Shown one piece after another: positions 17,308 to 25,745 of a DNA stretch of 64,000 bases. The stretch comes from Myxococcales bacterium. GTDB lineage: Bacteria; Myxococcota_A; Polyangia; Polyangiales; Polyangiaceae. Where the stretch lies: positions 6,685 through 70,684 of the forward strand of contig JAAFHV010000009.1 of assembly GCA_013297655.1 (NCBI GenBank). Direction: 5' to 3'. A program made the position numbers and the translations under genes. Each line of letters starts with the position of its first letter. The stretch's first letter is position 1. The notes beneath the pieces were generated by a model. It did not search any database. It was not told where the DNA came from and worked only from the letters and a program-made list of their open reading frames with translations.

Positions 17308-18726
17308 ATGGGCGATCCAGAACGAACGCAAAAACGTGACCGGAGCCATCACGGCGTAACCAGCGCAGTTACACGTCCACCTCGCGCCGCATGGGCCATC
17401 ACGGGCGAGCTGGGCACGATCGTTCGCCTGGCCGTACCGCTCGTCGGGGCGCAAGTCGCGACTGTGGCGATGGCCGCCACCGACGCCGCGTTCCTCGGGC
17501 ACCTGGGGCCGACGGCGCTCGCGGGGGGCGGGCTCGCCGCCTCGATCCACGCGACGGTACAGATCGCCGGCGCGGGCGCGCTCACCGTGCTCGCTCCGCT
17601 CATCGCCGAAGGTCGGGCGCGCGGGGACGGAGCTCGCGTGGCATCGGTCACGCGGCACGGTCTCGCGCTCGCAGTGGTGTTCGGGTGCATCGGCGCGGTG
17701 ACGGTGTGGGGCTCCGACGCGTGGCTCGGCACCGTCGACCACGCCGAGGACGTCGCTCGTATCGCCGCTCCGTTCCTCCGCACGGTGGCGTGGTCGACGC
17801 CGTTCGCGCTCGTGTCGGCGGTGCTTCGCCACGTGTTGACGGCGGCGGGGCGGGCCCGCGTCGTGACGCTGGTGACATTCGGCGCCGCCGTGCTCAACGC
17901 GGCGTTGGACGCGCTCCTGACGGGAGCGTACTTCGGTATCCCCCCGATGGGCGCGACGGGCGTCGGCGTCGCGACGTTGCTGGCCAACGTCGCGATGTGC
18001 GGCGCGCTCGCGGTGGCGGCGGGTGCGGTCGTGGCACCGCGCGCCGTCCGGATGGCGTCGTTCGAGCGAGCGCTCTTTTACGAGCTCGTACGCCTCGGCG
18101 GACCCGCCGCCGCCATGATCATGGCCGAGGTCGCCGCGTTCCAGCTCGCAGGTGTGGCGGTCGCACGGTACGGGTCGGCCTGGCTCGCCGCGCACCAGCT
18201 CGGTCTCACGGTGGCGTGGGTCGCGTTCGTCGTTCCGCTCGGGATCTCGCAGGCGGCCGCGATTCGTGTGGCAGAAGCGCACGCCCTCGCTGGCCACGAA
18301 GCGAGCAGGCGAATGGGTGTCGTCGCTATCGGGCTGGCGGTCTCCGGGGCAGGCGCGACGGCGCTCGTCCTGTTGCTCACGCCGGGCTCGATTGTGCGCG
18401 TCTTCGTCGACGTCGAGCAGGCAGGGGGAGACGGCGCGGCCGTCGCCGACCACGCGCGCGCGGTCCTCGCCGTCGGGGCGTGCTTTCAGATCTTCGACGG
18501 GGCGCAGGTCGTCGCCGCTGGCGCCTTGCGCGGTCTGCGAGACACGCGAATACCTGGGCTGATCGCGGTGGGGTGTTATGGGCTGCTAGCCCCGCTCGCG
18601 GCGTGGCTCGCGGCGGTTCCGCTTGGCCTCGGCGTCGTCGGGATTTGGGCGGGCCTCGCAGCCGCGCTCGGCGTGGTGGCCGTGGCGCTCGTGGCCCGAT
18701 TCCTCGCCCTCACATCGACGCGCTGA
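17308..18726 (+). CDS. MATE-family efflux transporter
   Basis: A 472-aa, about 12-helix membrane protein of the MATE/NorM type. The first half begins IVRLAVPLVGAQVATVAMAA followed by TDAAFLGHLGPTALAGGGLA, a canonical MATE entry. The second half repeats the fold (LVRLGGPAAAMIMAEVAAFQ, AAHQLGLTVAWVAFVVPLGI) and has FQIFDGAQVVAAGALRGLRD with DTRIP, also family hallmarks. MATE proteins export small molecules using Na+ or H+. It is divergent from the RiPP operon across about 107 bp and is the obvious exporter candidate. The exact start is uncertain because the first 30 residues are poorly conserved in type. Confidence 0.88.
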   Translation: MGDPERTQKRDRSHHGVTSAVTRPPRAAWAITGELGTIVRLAVPLVGAQVATVAMAATDAAFLGHLGPTALAGGGLAASIHATVQIAGAGALTVLAPLIAEGRARGDGARVASVTRHGLALAVVFGCIGAVTVWGSDAWLGTVDHAEDVARIAAPFLRTVAWSTPFALVSAVLRHVLTAAGRARVVTLVTFGAAVLNAALDALLTGAYFGIPPMGATGVGVATLLANVAMCGALAVAAGAVVAPRAVRMASFERALFYELVRLGGPAAAMIMAEVAAFQLAGVAVARYGSAWLAAHQLGLTVAWVAFVVPLGISQAAAIRVAEAHALAGHEASRRMGVVAIGLAVSGAGATALVLLLTPGSIVRVFVDVEQAGGDGAAVADHARAVLAVGACFQIFDGAQVVAAGALRGLRDTRIPGLIAVGCYGLLAPLAAWLAAVPLGLGVVGIWAGLAAALGVVAVALVARFLALTSTR

Positions 18727-18969
18727 CCACGTCTGCAGGCCGATAGAGCGACGCACGGTCTGAGGTGCTCGACCTGAACCGCCGCGGCGTGCGCGGAATG
18801 TGGGTCACGCTGTTTCGGTCGCCTAGCTATTCAGGGGGCGCGCTGGTGCAAAGTTACCCCGCACGAGCTCGTTTCGTTTACCCCGCAACCCATTTCATCG
18901 CGACGTGTGTTCGTCGGCTCTCTCTCCTGCCGCTGCCTGACAGGTGTCTGTATCGAACGACAGGCCCGG

Positions 18970-19014
18970 TTTTTTTCGAGCCTCGCTGTCATCCGGAGGT
19001 CGGTCGTGCGTCTC
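18970..19014 (+). promoter_or_regulatory. promoter variant T7-N10-TGTCATCC-N14-CGTCTC (site A)
   Basis: T7 at 18970-18976, TGTCATCC at 18987-18994, CGTCTC at 19009-19014. The same three elements with identical spacing recur at 22035-22079 before an HMA protein gene. It lies 22-66 bases upstream of the HMBD lipoprotein ATG. The rest of the 18727-19035 gap shows no gene. Confidence 0.55.
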
Positions 19015-19035
19015 CTGACCGAGGAGCAGCCCCCT

Positions 19036-19362
19036 ATGTCCCGAATCTTCATCACGATCATGTGTACCGCGCTCGGCGCGTGCCGAAGCTCGGCGCCCGA
19101 GGACGCCGTCCACCGTGCGCCATCGGCAGAGCCCTCGAGCCCGGTCGCGGCCCGTCCGGTCGTGAGCGAGCCCATGTCGTTGCCTCTGCAGTTGCCAGCC
19201 ACCGCGAGCACCGCGCCCGCTATCGCCACGCGTGTCACCGCTTCGGCGAGCACGAAGCACCAGGAAACCCACCGCTACGTCTGCCCGATGCACCCGAACG
19301 TCGTCCGTCACGCCCCGGGCGACTGCCCCGAGTGCGGCATGCACCTCGTGGCGCCTAATTGA
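19036..19362 (+). CDS. lipoprotein with heavy-metal-binding domain (HMBD)
   Basis: A 108-aa protein with a lipoprotein-like signal (ITIMCTALGACRS), an Ala/Ser/Pro-rich linker and a C-terminal HMBD: YVCPMHPNVVRHAPGDCPEC followed by GMHLV. This small domain is found in copper/silver resistance proteins (CusB, CopA, CusF-like partners) and binds metal through Cys, Met and His. Start ATG 19036 follows GAGGAG. It is the first gene of an operon with the copper ATPase 62 bp downstream. Confidence 0.8.
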   Translation: MSRIFITIMCTALGACRSSAPEDAVHRAPSAEPSSPVAARPVVSEPMSLPLQLPATASTAPAIATRVTASASTKHQETHRYVCPMHPNVVRHAPGDCPECGMHLVAPN

Positions 19363-19423
19363 GGCCAAAGATGACGACCCGATCCAACCACGCGCCTCAT
19401 GTTCCTTCGACACGGAGAACGCT

Positions 19424-21940
19424 ATGTCCACCACACCGATGAGCTCCACGCCAGTCGAGCTCGACTTGCCCGTAGGCGGAATGACCTGCGCGAGCTGAGT
19501 GCGACGCGTCGAGACGGCGCTCTCTCGCACCGCAGGCGTCGCCTCCGCCGACGTCAACTACGCGCTCGGACGCGCGAGGATCACCTACGACCCTTCGAAA
19601 GCGAGCCGCGCCCAGATTGCCGACGCCATCGTCGACGCGGGGTACGACGTTCCCGCGCCGGAGGTCGCGAGCGAGGAGCGAATCGAGCTCGGGGTGCTCG
19701 GCATGACGTGCGCCGCGTGCGTGCGCCGCATCGAGAACGCCATCGGTGCCGTGCCCGGTGTGGCAAAAGCGGAAGTCGATCTCGTTCGTCACATCGCCAC
19801 GGTCACGTTCTCCCCTGCCGCCACGTCGGTCGAGGCGATCTCGGCCGCGATCGAGGGCGCCGGGTACGAGGTGGTGCGCGACGACACGAGCGCCCAAGCT
19901 GGCCACGACGCGAGCGAGGCGCGCGCAAAAGCGATCGAGGACGCGGAGGAGCGCGAGACCGTCTCGATGCGGCGCGGCTTCATCGTCGCCGCGGCGCTGA
20001 CCGTCCCGCTGCTCGTGGTCGCGATGTCGCACGGAGCGATGCCATGGACCGAGACGAGCTTCGGCCGATGGCTCCAGCTCGCCCTCGCCACGCCGGTCGT
20101 GCTCGGCCCTGGGCGCCGTTTCTTTCGCCTCGCGTGGGTCGCAGCGAAGCACCGCGCCGCAGACATGAACACGCTCGTCGCGCTCGGTGCAGGAGCGGCC
20201 TGGCTCTACTCGACCATCGCGCTCGTAGCCCCCGGCCTCTTCCCTCACGCCGCGCACGGTGCGGTGCCTCATCTCTACTTCGAGGCCGCTGCTGCGGTGC
20301 TCACGTTCGTGCTCCTCGGGAAGATGCTCGAGGCCCGCGCCCGGAAGCGTCTGTCCGACGCCGTGCGCGGGCTCTTGGCCCTTCAGCCGAAGATGGCGCG
20401 CAGGGTTCGGGGCGACGCCGAAGAGGAAATCCCGATCGCCGCGCTGCGACCAGGTGACCTTGTGCGCGTGCGTCCGGGCGAGCGCATCCCCGCCGACGGT
20501 AGCGTCGTCGCGGGCACGTCTGCCGTCGACGAGGCCATGCTCACCGGAGAGAGCTTGCCGGTCGACAAGGTCGTCGGCGACCCCGTGCACGGAGGCACGC
20601 TCAACCAGAGCGGAGCTGTCACCTTCCGCGTCGAGCGCGCCGGAAAAGGAACCGCGCTCGCCCGGATCGTGGAAGCGGTAGAACAGGCGCAGGGCAGCAA
20701 AGCTCCGATCGCGCGCCTCGCGGACACGGTGAGCGGCATCTTCGTTCCGATCGTGCTCGCGATCGCGATCGTGACGTTCATCGTATGGACGGCGATCGAT
20801 CCCACGTCCACCGGCATCGCGATCGCCGTCGAGCGGCTCGTGGCGGTGCTCGTGATCGCCTGCCCCTGCGCGCTCGGCCTCGCCACTCCCGCGGCGGTCG
20901 CGGTAGGCACGGGCCGCGGCGCCGAGCTCGGGATCTTGGTGAAGGGAGGGGCTGCGCTGGAAGGGCTCAGCCGGATCACGAGCGTGCTCCTCGACAAGAC
21001 CGGCACCGTCACCGAGGGCAAGCCCAAGCTCACCGACGTGGTGCCCGCCGCGGGAAGGGAGCCGGCGGAGCTGCTCGCCGCGGCCGCGAGCGTCGAGCTC
21101 GAGAGCGAGCATCCCCTCGCGAAGGCGGTGGTCGCGGGCGCGCGCGAGCGAGGCGCAGAGCCACGTGCAGGGGAAGGCTTCGTCAGCCGCGCGGGCAAGG
21201 GCGTGAGCGCCCTCGTCGCGGGTCGAGAGGTGCGGGTGGGGACCGCTTCGTGGCTCCGCGAGGCAGGGGCCGACACGTCTGCCCTCGAGACCGACGCGGA
21301 GAAGCTCGCCGGCGCAGGCAAGACCCCGTTCTTCGTTTCCATCGACGGCAAGCTCGCCGGCCTCGTCGCCGTCGCCGACACCCCCGCACGCGGCGCGCGC
21401 GAGGCCATCGCCGCGCTTCGGGCTCTCGGCGTGCGGGTCACGATGCTCACCGGCGACCGCGAGCGCACCGCGCGGGCGATTGCCGACACGCTGGGGATCG
21501 ACGCCGTGGTCGCGGAGGTCAGCCCGGAAGACAAAGCGCGCACCGTCGCCGAAGAGCGCGCCAAAGGCGAGGTGGTCATGATGGTCGGGGACGGCATCAA
21601 CGATGCTCCGGCGCTCGCCGGCGCGCACGTGGGGGTCGCGATCGGTGGCGGGGTGGACGTCGCCGTCGCCGCCGCCGACGTGGCGCTGCTCCGCGAAGGG
21701 ATCACGAGCTTGCCGGTCGCGCTCCGGCTCGGTCGGGCGACCATGAGCACGATCCGTCGCAACCTATTTTGGGCATTCGTGTACAACCTCGTGGGCATTC
21801 CACTCGCCGCCGGCGCGCTCTACCCGCTCATGGGCTGGCAGCTCTCTCCCGTCATCGCGAGCGCGGCGATGTCACTCTCGAGCGTGTCGGTCTTGGCGAG
21901 CTCGCTTCTGCTGCGCTCGTTCGCGAGGAGCAAACGCTGA
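19424..21940 (+). CDS. copA: copper-translocating P-type ATPase with in-frame TGA in the first HMA domain
   Basis: A P1B ATPase of 838 codons when read from ATG 19424 through the TGA at 19496. Order: HMA domain 1 (GGMTCAS-TGA-VRRVE, where Cys is expected at codon 25), HMA domain 2 ([12 protein letters not shown], Cys96/Cys99), eight membrane helices with CPCALG (about 480), phosphorylation site DKTGT (about 525), and GDGINDAP. It exports Cu(I) from the cytosol. If the TGA terminates, translation could restart at the GTG right after it (19499), losing the first metal-binding loop; if read as selenocysteine the motif is CxxU. The rest of the gene is intact and well conserved in type. Confidence 0.85.
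19496..19530 (+). other. in-frame TGA followed at once by a potential hairpin
   Basis: TGA at 19496-19498 is followed by GTGCGA (19499-19504) which pairs with TCGCAC (19525-19530); an inner CGT/ACG stem encloses a CGAG loop. A bacterial SECIS element lies in this position, but the apical loop here starts only about 11 nt after the TGA, shorter than the usual range. The same codons encode conserved residues, so the pairing may be chance. Confidence 0.35.
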
Positions 21941-21965
21941 AACGAGGCTACCGGGCACGACGATC

Positions 21966-21992
21966 GGGCCGCGCTCATGGCGAGCGCGGCCC
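21966..21992 (+). terminator. strong hairpin downstream of copA
   Basis: GGGCCGCGCTC and GAGCGCGGCCC form a perfect 11-bp stem around the loop ATGGC, starting 26 bases after the copA stop. No T-run follows directly, so it may act as a Rho-assisted terminator or mRNA-stabilising hairpin. Confidence 0.5.
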
Positions 21993-22034
21993 GCGAAGCG
22001 TTCGCGGGGTTCGATCGCAAGACCCACGATTCGA

Positions 22035-22079
22035 TTTTTTTCGCTCGGTGGTGTCATCCGTCGACGAGCGCTGCGTCTT
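22035..22079 (+). promoter_or_regulatory. promoter variant T7-N10-TGTCATCC-N14-CGTCTT (site B)
   Basis: T7 at 22035-22041, TGTCATCC at 22052-22059, CGTCTT at 22074-22079, the same spacing as site A at 18970-19014. It lies about 50 bases upstream of the HMA protein start. Confidence 0.55.
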
Positions 22080-22129
22080 CGAGTCAGACGCCGCGAACGA
22101 GCTTCGCAGCGCAGAAAGAGATGACTCCC

Positions 22130-22342
22130 ATGAACCCCAAAGAGACTACGCTGACCGTCGAGAACATGACCTGCGGCGCATGCGTGCGGCATGTCACGAG
22201 CGCGCTGAAGGCGATCGCCGGAGTCGACACCGTGGACGTCGACTTGAGCACGGCAAAGGTGCGCGTCACGCACGGCGCGGGTGTGCCTGCCCCTGCCGCC
22301 TTCGTGACAGCGCTCGAGCAAGCGGGTTATCCCGCTCGGTAG
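22130..22342 (+). CDS. HMA-domain copper chaperone (CopZ-like)
   Basis: A 70-aa single heavy-metal-associated domain with the copper-binding loop ENMTCGACVRHV and the usual beta-alpha-beta pattern (VDTVDVDLSTAKVRVTHG ... ALEQAGYPA). It carries Cu(I) in the cytosol, probably to the upstream-encoded CopA. Start ATG 22130 has AAAGAG about nine bases before it; ATG 22121 is in frame but directly abuts that site. It has its own promoter (22035-22079) behind the hairpin that follows copA. Confidence 0.85.
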   Translation: MNPKETTLTVENMTCGACVRHVTSALKAIAGVDTVDVDLSTAKVRVTHGAGVPAPAAFVTALEQAGYPAR

Positions 22343-22424
22343 GAAACGCGCGCGGGAGGTGGTGGGGCGCGCGGCACCGTACGGCGGGACGCGCTCCGCC
22401 TCACGCGTTCACGCCAAGAAAAAT

Positions 22425-22452
22425 GGTCACGTTCGGCCGCCTGCCCGCTAGC
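22425..22452 (+). promoter_or_regulatory. promoter, KGTCAC-N14-GCTA class (site D)
   Basis: AAGAAAAAT directly precedes GGTCACGT, then 14 nt, then GCTAGC. It lies 30 bases before the GTG of the HMBD lipoprotein that opens the three-gene efflux/oxidase operon. Confidence 0.6.
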
Positions 22453-22482
22453 AGGGACGGTCACTCACCGAAGGAGCTCTTT

Positions 22483-22878
22483 GTGTCCCACTCATCCAGG
22501 CTTGTCTCCGCACCGCTCGCATTCGCCCTCGTGTTGCTAGGGGCTTGTTCACCTTCCGCCGCCCCTGTCTCGCAATCGGCCACCGACCCATCGAACCCTT
22601 CGGCGCCGGAGGGCCCCGCCGCAGCGGTCGCCGCCCCGGCTCCGCCCTCGGTCACGTCGGCGTCGGCGCCAGGTGATGCCCACGCGGGCCACTCTCACGA
22701 CGACCACGGCGGCGCCACGCCCACGACATCGACCTCCTCGACGACCGCGTCTGCGTCGGCCGCGTCGGCCGCGCCTTCGCAAGGGGTCACGTACGTGTGT
22801 CCGATGCACCCCGAGGTCACCTCGGCCACGCCCGGCGTCTGCCCGAAGTGCAACATGAAGTTGGTCCCCAAGAAATGA
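22483..22878 (+). CDS. lipoprotein with His-rich linker and HMBD
   Basis: A 131-aa protein starting GTG at 22483, with AAGGAG six bases upstream. A lipoprotein signal (ALVLLGACS) is followed by a Ser/Ala/Pro linker containing the His-rich patch HAGHSHDDHGG, then the C-terminal domain YVCPMHPEVTSATPGVCPKC followed by NMKLV. The HMBD variant has Asn instead of the usual Gly before Met. It should bind copper or silver in the periplasm and may feed the efflux or oxidase partners encoded next. Its stop overlaps the next start (ATGA, 22875-22878). Confidence 0.8.
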   Translation: MSHSSRLVSAPLAFALVLLGACSPSAAPVSQSATDPSNPSAPEGPAAAVAAPAPPSVTSASAPGDAHAGHSHDDHGGATPTTSTSSTTASASAASAAPSQGVTYVCPMHPEVTSATPGVCPKCNMKLVPKK

Positions 22879-24368
22879 AACGTCGGCTCCGTCAGCTCGC
22901 GATCGCGATCACGCTCTCCCTCGCCGCCGGAGGTTGCGCGTCGACCTCGGCGAAGCCGGCCCTCGACGAGGTGGCCTCCGCGGTAAAGGCGCGCTCGGGG
23001 CACTCCCTTCGCAAGGGAGCGGACGGGGCCGAGGACAAGGAGGCCGAGCGCGCGATCGATGGCCTCCTCGCGCGCCCGCTCAGCGCCGACGCGGCGGTGC
23101 AGATCGCCCTTTTGCTCAGTCCGCACCTGCGGGCAAAGCTCGAGGAGCTTTCCATCGCGCGCGCGGACTTCGTTCAGGCTGGGCTCTTGAAGAACCCTGT
23201 CTTCGGGATCGGCAGAACCGCTTGGGAATCGGAGCACATCGATCCGAACCTCTTCATGACGGTAGAGCAAGACTTCCTCGACGCCGTCACGATCCCGCTC
23301 CGCAAGCGCGTGGCCGCGACCGAGCTCGAAGCGACGAAGCTCTCGATCGCCGACGAGATCCTCTCGCTCGCCGCCGAGACGCGCACGGCGTTCTACGAAG
23401 CGCAGGCTGCCGAAGAGGTCGCCGAGATGCGCGCGCTGGTGGACGACGCCGCCCACACGGCGGCCGAGATCGCGCGGGCCCAGCACGCCGCGGGCAACAT
23501 GAACGACCTCACCCTCACGAACGAGCTCGGGCTCGCCGCGCAGACCGGCCTCGAGCGCAAACGCGCCGCGGTCGCCTCGGCGGTGGCGCGAGAGACCCTG
23601 AACAAACACATGGGCACGTGGGGTTCGCGCGCGGGGTGGAAGCTCGCAGCCAAGCTGCCCGATGTTCCGTCTTCGGAGCCGAGCTTGGAGCGCCTCGAGA
23701 GCCACGCGATCGCCGATCGCCTCGACGTGGCAGCGGCGCGGCGAAACGTACAGGCGATGGGCTACACGCTCTCGCTCGCGAAGACGACGCGCTGGACCGG
23801 GATGGTGAACGTGGCCGTCGAAGCAGGCCGCCTCCGCGGGTCGGAGAAGATCTCGTTCGGCCCGACGGTGTCTTTCGAGATTCCCCTCTTCGACCAGCGA
23901 CAGGCGCAGATCGCGAAGCTAGAGGCCTATCACCGGCGCGCCGAGCGAAACCTGGAGGCCCTCGCGGTGGACGTCCGCGCAGACGTTCGGGCAGCGCGCG
24001 CGCGCGTGCTCGCGAGCCGCACGATCGCGGAGGACTACGCCAAAACCGTGATCCCGCTCCGCGAGAACAACGTTCGTTACTCCCAAGAGATGTACGACGC
24101 GATGCTGCTCGGCGTGTACCAGCTCATCCAGTCGAAGCAGGCCGAGTACGACGCGTACCGCGAGTACATCGAGGCCGTGCGCGACTACTGGATCGCGCGC
24201 AGCGATCTCGAACGCGCCGTGGGCGGGAGGCTCGCGACCGAAGGCGCGCCGCGAACGCCACGCACGACGAGCACGCCTGCCGCACCGAGCGGGCCGTCAC
24301 CGAATCCCGGGCCTCCGTCGCCAGCGCAACCTCCGCCAGCGGTTTCCCCGAGCCACTCGAACCACTAG
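22875..24368 (+). CDS. TolC-family outer membrane efflux lipoprotein
   Basis: A 497-aa protein with a lipoprotein signal (SLAAGGCASTSAK), long coiled-coil helices and the internal duplication of outer membrane factors (for example ARADFVQAGLLKNPVFGIGR and DFLDAVTIPLRKRVAATELE). It would form the outer membrane channel of a metal exporter. The C-terminus is a Pro/Ser-rich tail ending HSNH. No RND pump is encoded in this operon; the CusA-like pump lies 10 kb away with its own TolC-type gene. It may therefore serve another pump or an MCO/lipoprotein pathway. Confidence 0.85.
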   Translation: MKRRLRQLAIAITLSLAAGGCASTSAKPALDEVASAVKARSGHSLRKGADGAEDKEAERAIDGLLARPLSADAAVQIALLLSPHLRAKLEELSIARADFVQAGLLKNPVFGIGRTAWESEHIDPNLFMTVEQDFLDAVTIPLRKRVAATELEATKLSIADEILSLAAETRTAFYEAQAAEEVAEMRALVDDAAHTAAEIARAQHAAGNMNDLTLTNELGLAAQTGLERKRAAVASAVARETLNKHMGTWGSRAGWKLAAKLPDVPSSEPSLERLESHAIADRLDVAAARRNVQAMGYTLSLAKTTRWTGMVNVAVEAGRLRGSEKISFGPTVSFEIPLFDQRQAQIAKLEAYHRRAERNLEALAVDVRADVRAARARVLASRTIAEDYAKTVIPLRENNVRYSQEMYDAMLLGVYQLIQSKQAEYDAYREYIEAVRDYWIARSDLERAVGGRLATEGAPRTPRTTSTPAAPSGPSPNPGPPSPAQPPPAVSPSHSNH

Positions 24369-24413
24369 CCAGCCCGAGAGGCTCGCGTTCTGCCGCATCC
24401 CGAAAGGTCTCCC

Positions 24414-25640
24414 ATGGCTTCCCTCTGCCGCGTCGTGATTGTGTACTTGTTTCTGATGGTGCTCGCGCGCTCTGCCGCCGCGCAGCAAGCTCCACTGCCC
24501 TACGTGCCGGTGGTGACCCCGAACGGGAGCACCCTGCCCTTCGTGATGAACGGCGGCGTAAAGGAGTTTCGGCTCACGGCCGAGCCCGTGAAGCGCGAGT
24601 TTGCGAAGGGCATGGTCGTCAACGCTTGGGGCTACAACGGGTCTACTCCCGGCCCTACCATCGAGGCGGTCGAGGGTGATCGCGTTCGCATCTTCGTGAC
24701 CAACAAGCTGCCGGAGCGCACTTCGGTGCACTGGCACGGCATCTTCCTCCCGAACGGGATGGACGGCGTCGCGGGGCTGAACCAGCCGCACATCGAGAAG
24801 AACGAGACCTACGTCTACGAGTTCACGCTCCGCCAAAACGGGGTGTTCATGTACCACCCGCACTCGGACGAAATGGTGCAGATGGCCCTCGGTATGATGG
24901 GCTTCTTCGTGATTCACCCGAAGGTGGCGCCGACGCCGAAGGTAGATCGCCACTTCCTCGTGATGCTGCACGAGTGGTACGTGGAGCCGGGCACGGCGAC
25001 GCCGAACCCCAACGTGATGACGGACTTCAATCTGTTCACGTTCAATAGCCGTGTATGGCCGGGCACAGACCCGTGGGTCGTAAAAAAGGGCGAGCGGGTG
25101 CAGTTCTCGTTCGGCAACCTGTCGATGGACAGCCACCCGATTCACGTTCACGGCTACGCGTTCGAGGAGGTAGGCACCGATGGAGGGCCGGTTCCTCGTT
25201 CGGCGCGAAGACCAGAGACCACGGTGAACGTGCCGGTCGGCGCGACGCGGACCGTGGAGATGGTCGCGAACGAAGAAGGCGACTGGGCGTTTCATTGCCA
25301 CAAATCGCACCACACGATGAACGCGATGAGCCACGAAATCCCGAACATGATCGGCGTGCCGCAGCCTGCCTCCGTGGAGCAAAAGGTGCGGTCGCTCCTC
25401 CCCGGTTATATGGCGATGGGGGAGAACGGAATGGGCAACATGATGGAGATGGGCCGCCCGCGAAACACGCTGCCGATGATGACGGGTGATGGTCCGTTCG
25501 GCCCGGTAGAGATGGGCGGCATGTTCACCATTCTGAAGGTGCGCGCCGGCATCAGCAGCTACGCGGATCCGGGTTGGTACAAGCACCCCGAGGGCACCCT
25601 CCCGCGGAACCTCGGGGTGCTCCCTTCGTCGGGGCGCTGA
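24414..25640 (+). CDS. multicopper oxidase (second paralogue)
   Basis: A 408-aa secreted oxidase with a cleavable signal (LVMVLARSAAAQQ-like, cut after AAAQ). Copper motifs: HWHG, HPHSDE, HPIHVHG, and HCHKSHHTMNAM. The C-terminal third is Met-rich (GYMAMGENGMGNMMEMGRP), a feature of copper-handling oxidases that bind extra Cu(I). It differs from the first oxidase (2611-4035) in lacking a lipobox and in the Met-rich tail. It lies 45 bp after the TolC-like gene, with AAAGG upstream of ATG 24414, so belongs to the promoter D operon. Confidence 0.9.
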   Translation: MASLCRVVIVYLFLMVLARSAAAQQAPLPYVPVVTPNGSTLPFVMNGGVKEFRLTAEPVKREFAKGMVVNAWGYNGSTPGPTIEAVEGDRVRIFVTNKLPERTSVHWHGIFLPNGMDGVAGLNQPHIEKNETYVYEFTLRQNGVFMYHPHSDEMVQMALGMMGFFVIHPKVAPTPKVDRHFLVMLHEWYVEPGTATPNPNVMTDFNLFTFNSRVWPGTDPWVVKKGERVQFSFGNLSMDSHPIHVHGYAFEEVGTDGGPVPRSARRPETTVNVPVGATRTVEMVANEEGDWAFHCHKSHHTMNAMSHEIPNMIGVPQPASVEQKVRSLLPGYMAMGENGMGNMMEMGRPRNTLPMMTGDGPFGPVEMGGMFTILKVRAGISSYADPGWYKHPEGTLPRNLGVLPSSGR

Positions 25641-25658
25641 GAATTATTTCCGCGGGAG

Positions 25659-25686
25659 TGTCACATGCGACGCCGGTCGCGCTAGC
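25659..25686 (+). promoter_or_regulatory. promoter, KGTCAC-N14-GCTA class (site C)
   Basis: TGTCACAT, 14 nt, GCTAGC, 60 bases before the ECF sigma gene, preceded by an AT-rich patch (AATTATTTCC). If the sigma factor recognises this class, the site makes it autoregulatory. Confidence 0.55.
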
Positions 25687-25745
25687 AGCAGGGCGATCGA
25701 GCGCTACGCGGCCAGCCGCTGAGCGAAGGAGCGGTCGCACGACGG

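Noticed and set aside
19496-19530. Firm call of a SECIS element
   Set aside because: Stem starts directly at the TGA and the apical loop is only about 11 nt away; without selenocysteine genes in view it remains a hypothesis, reported only as a finding.
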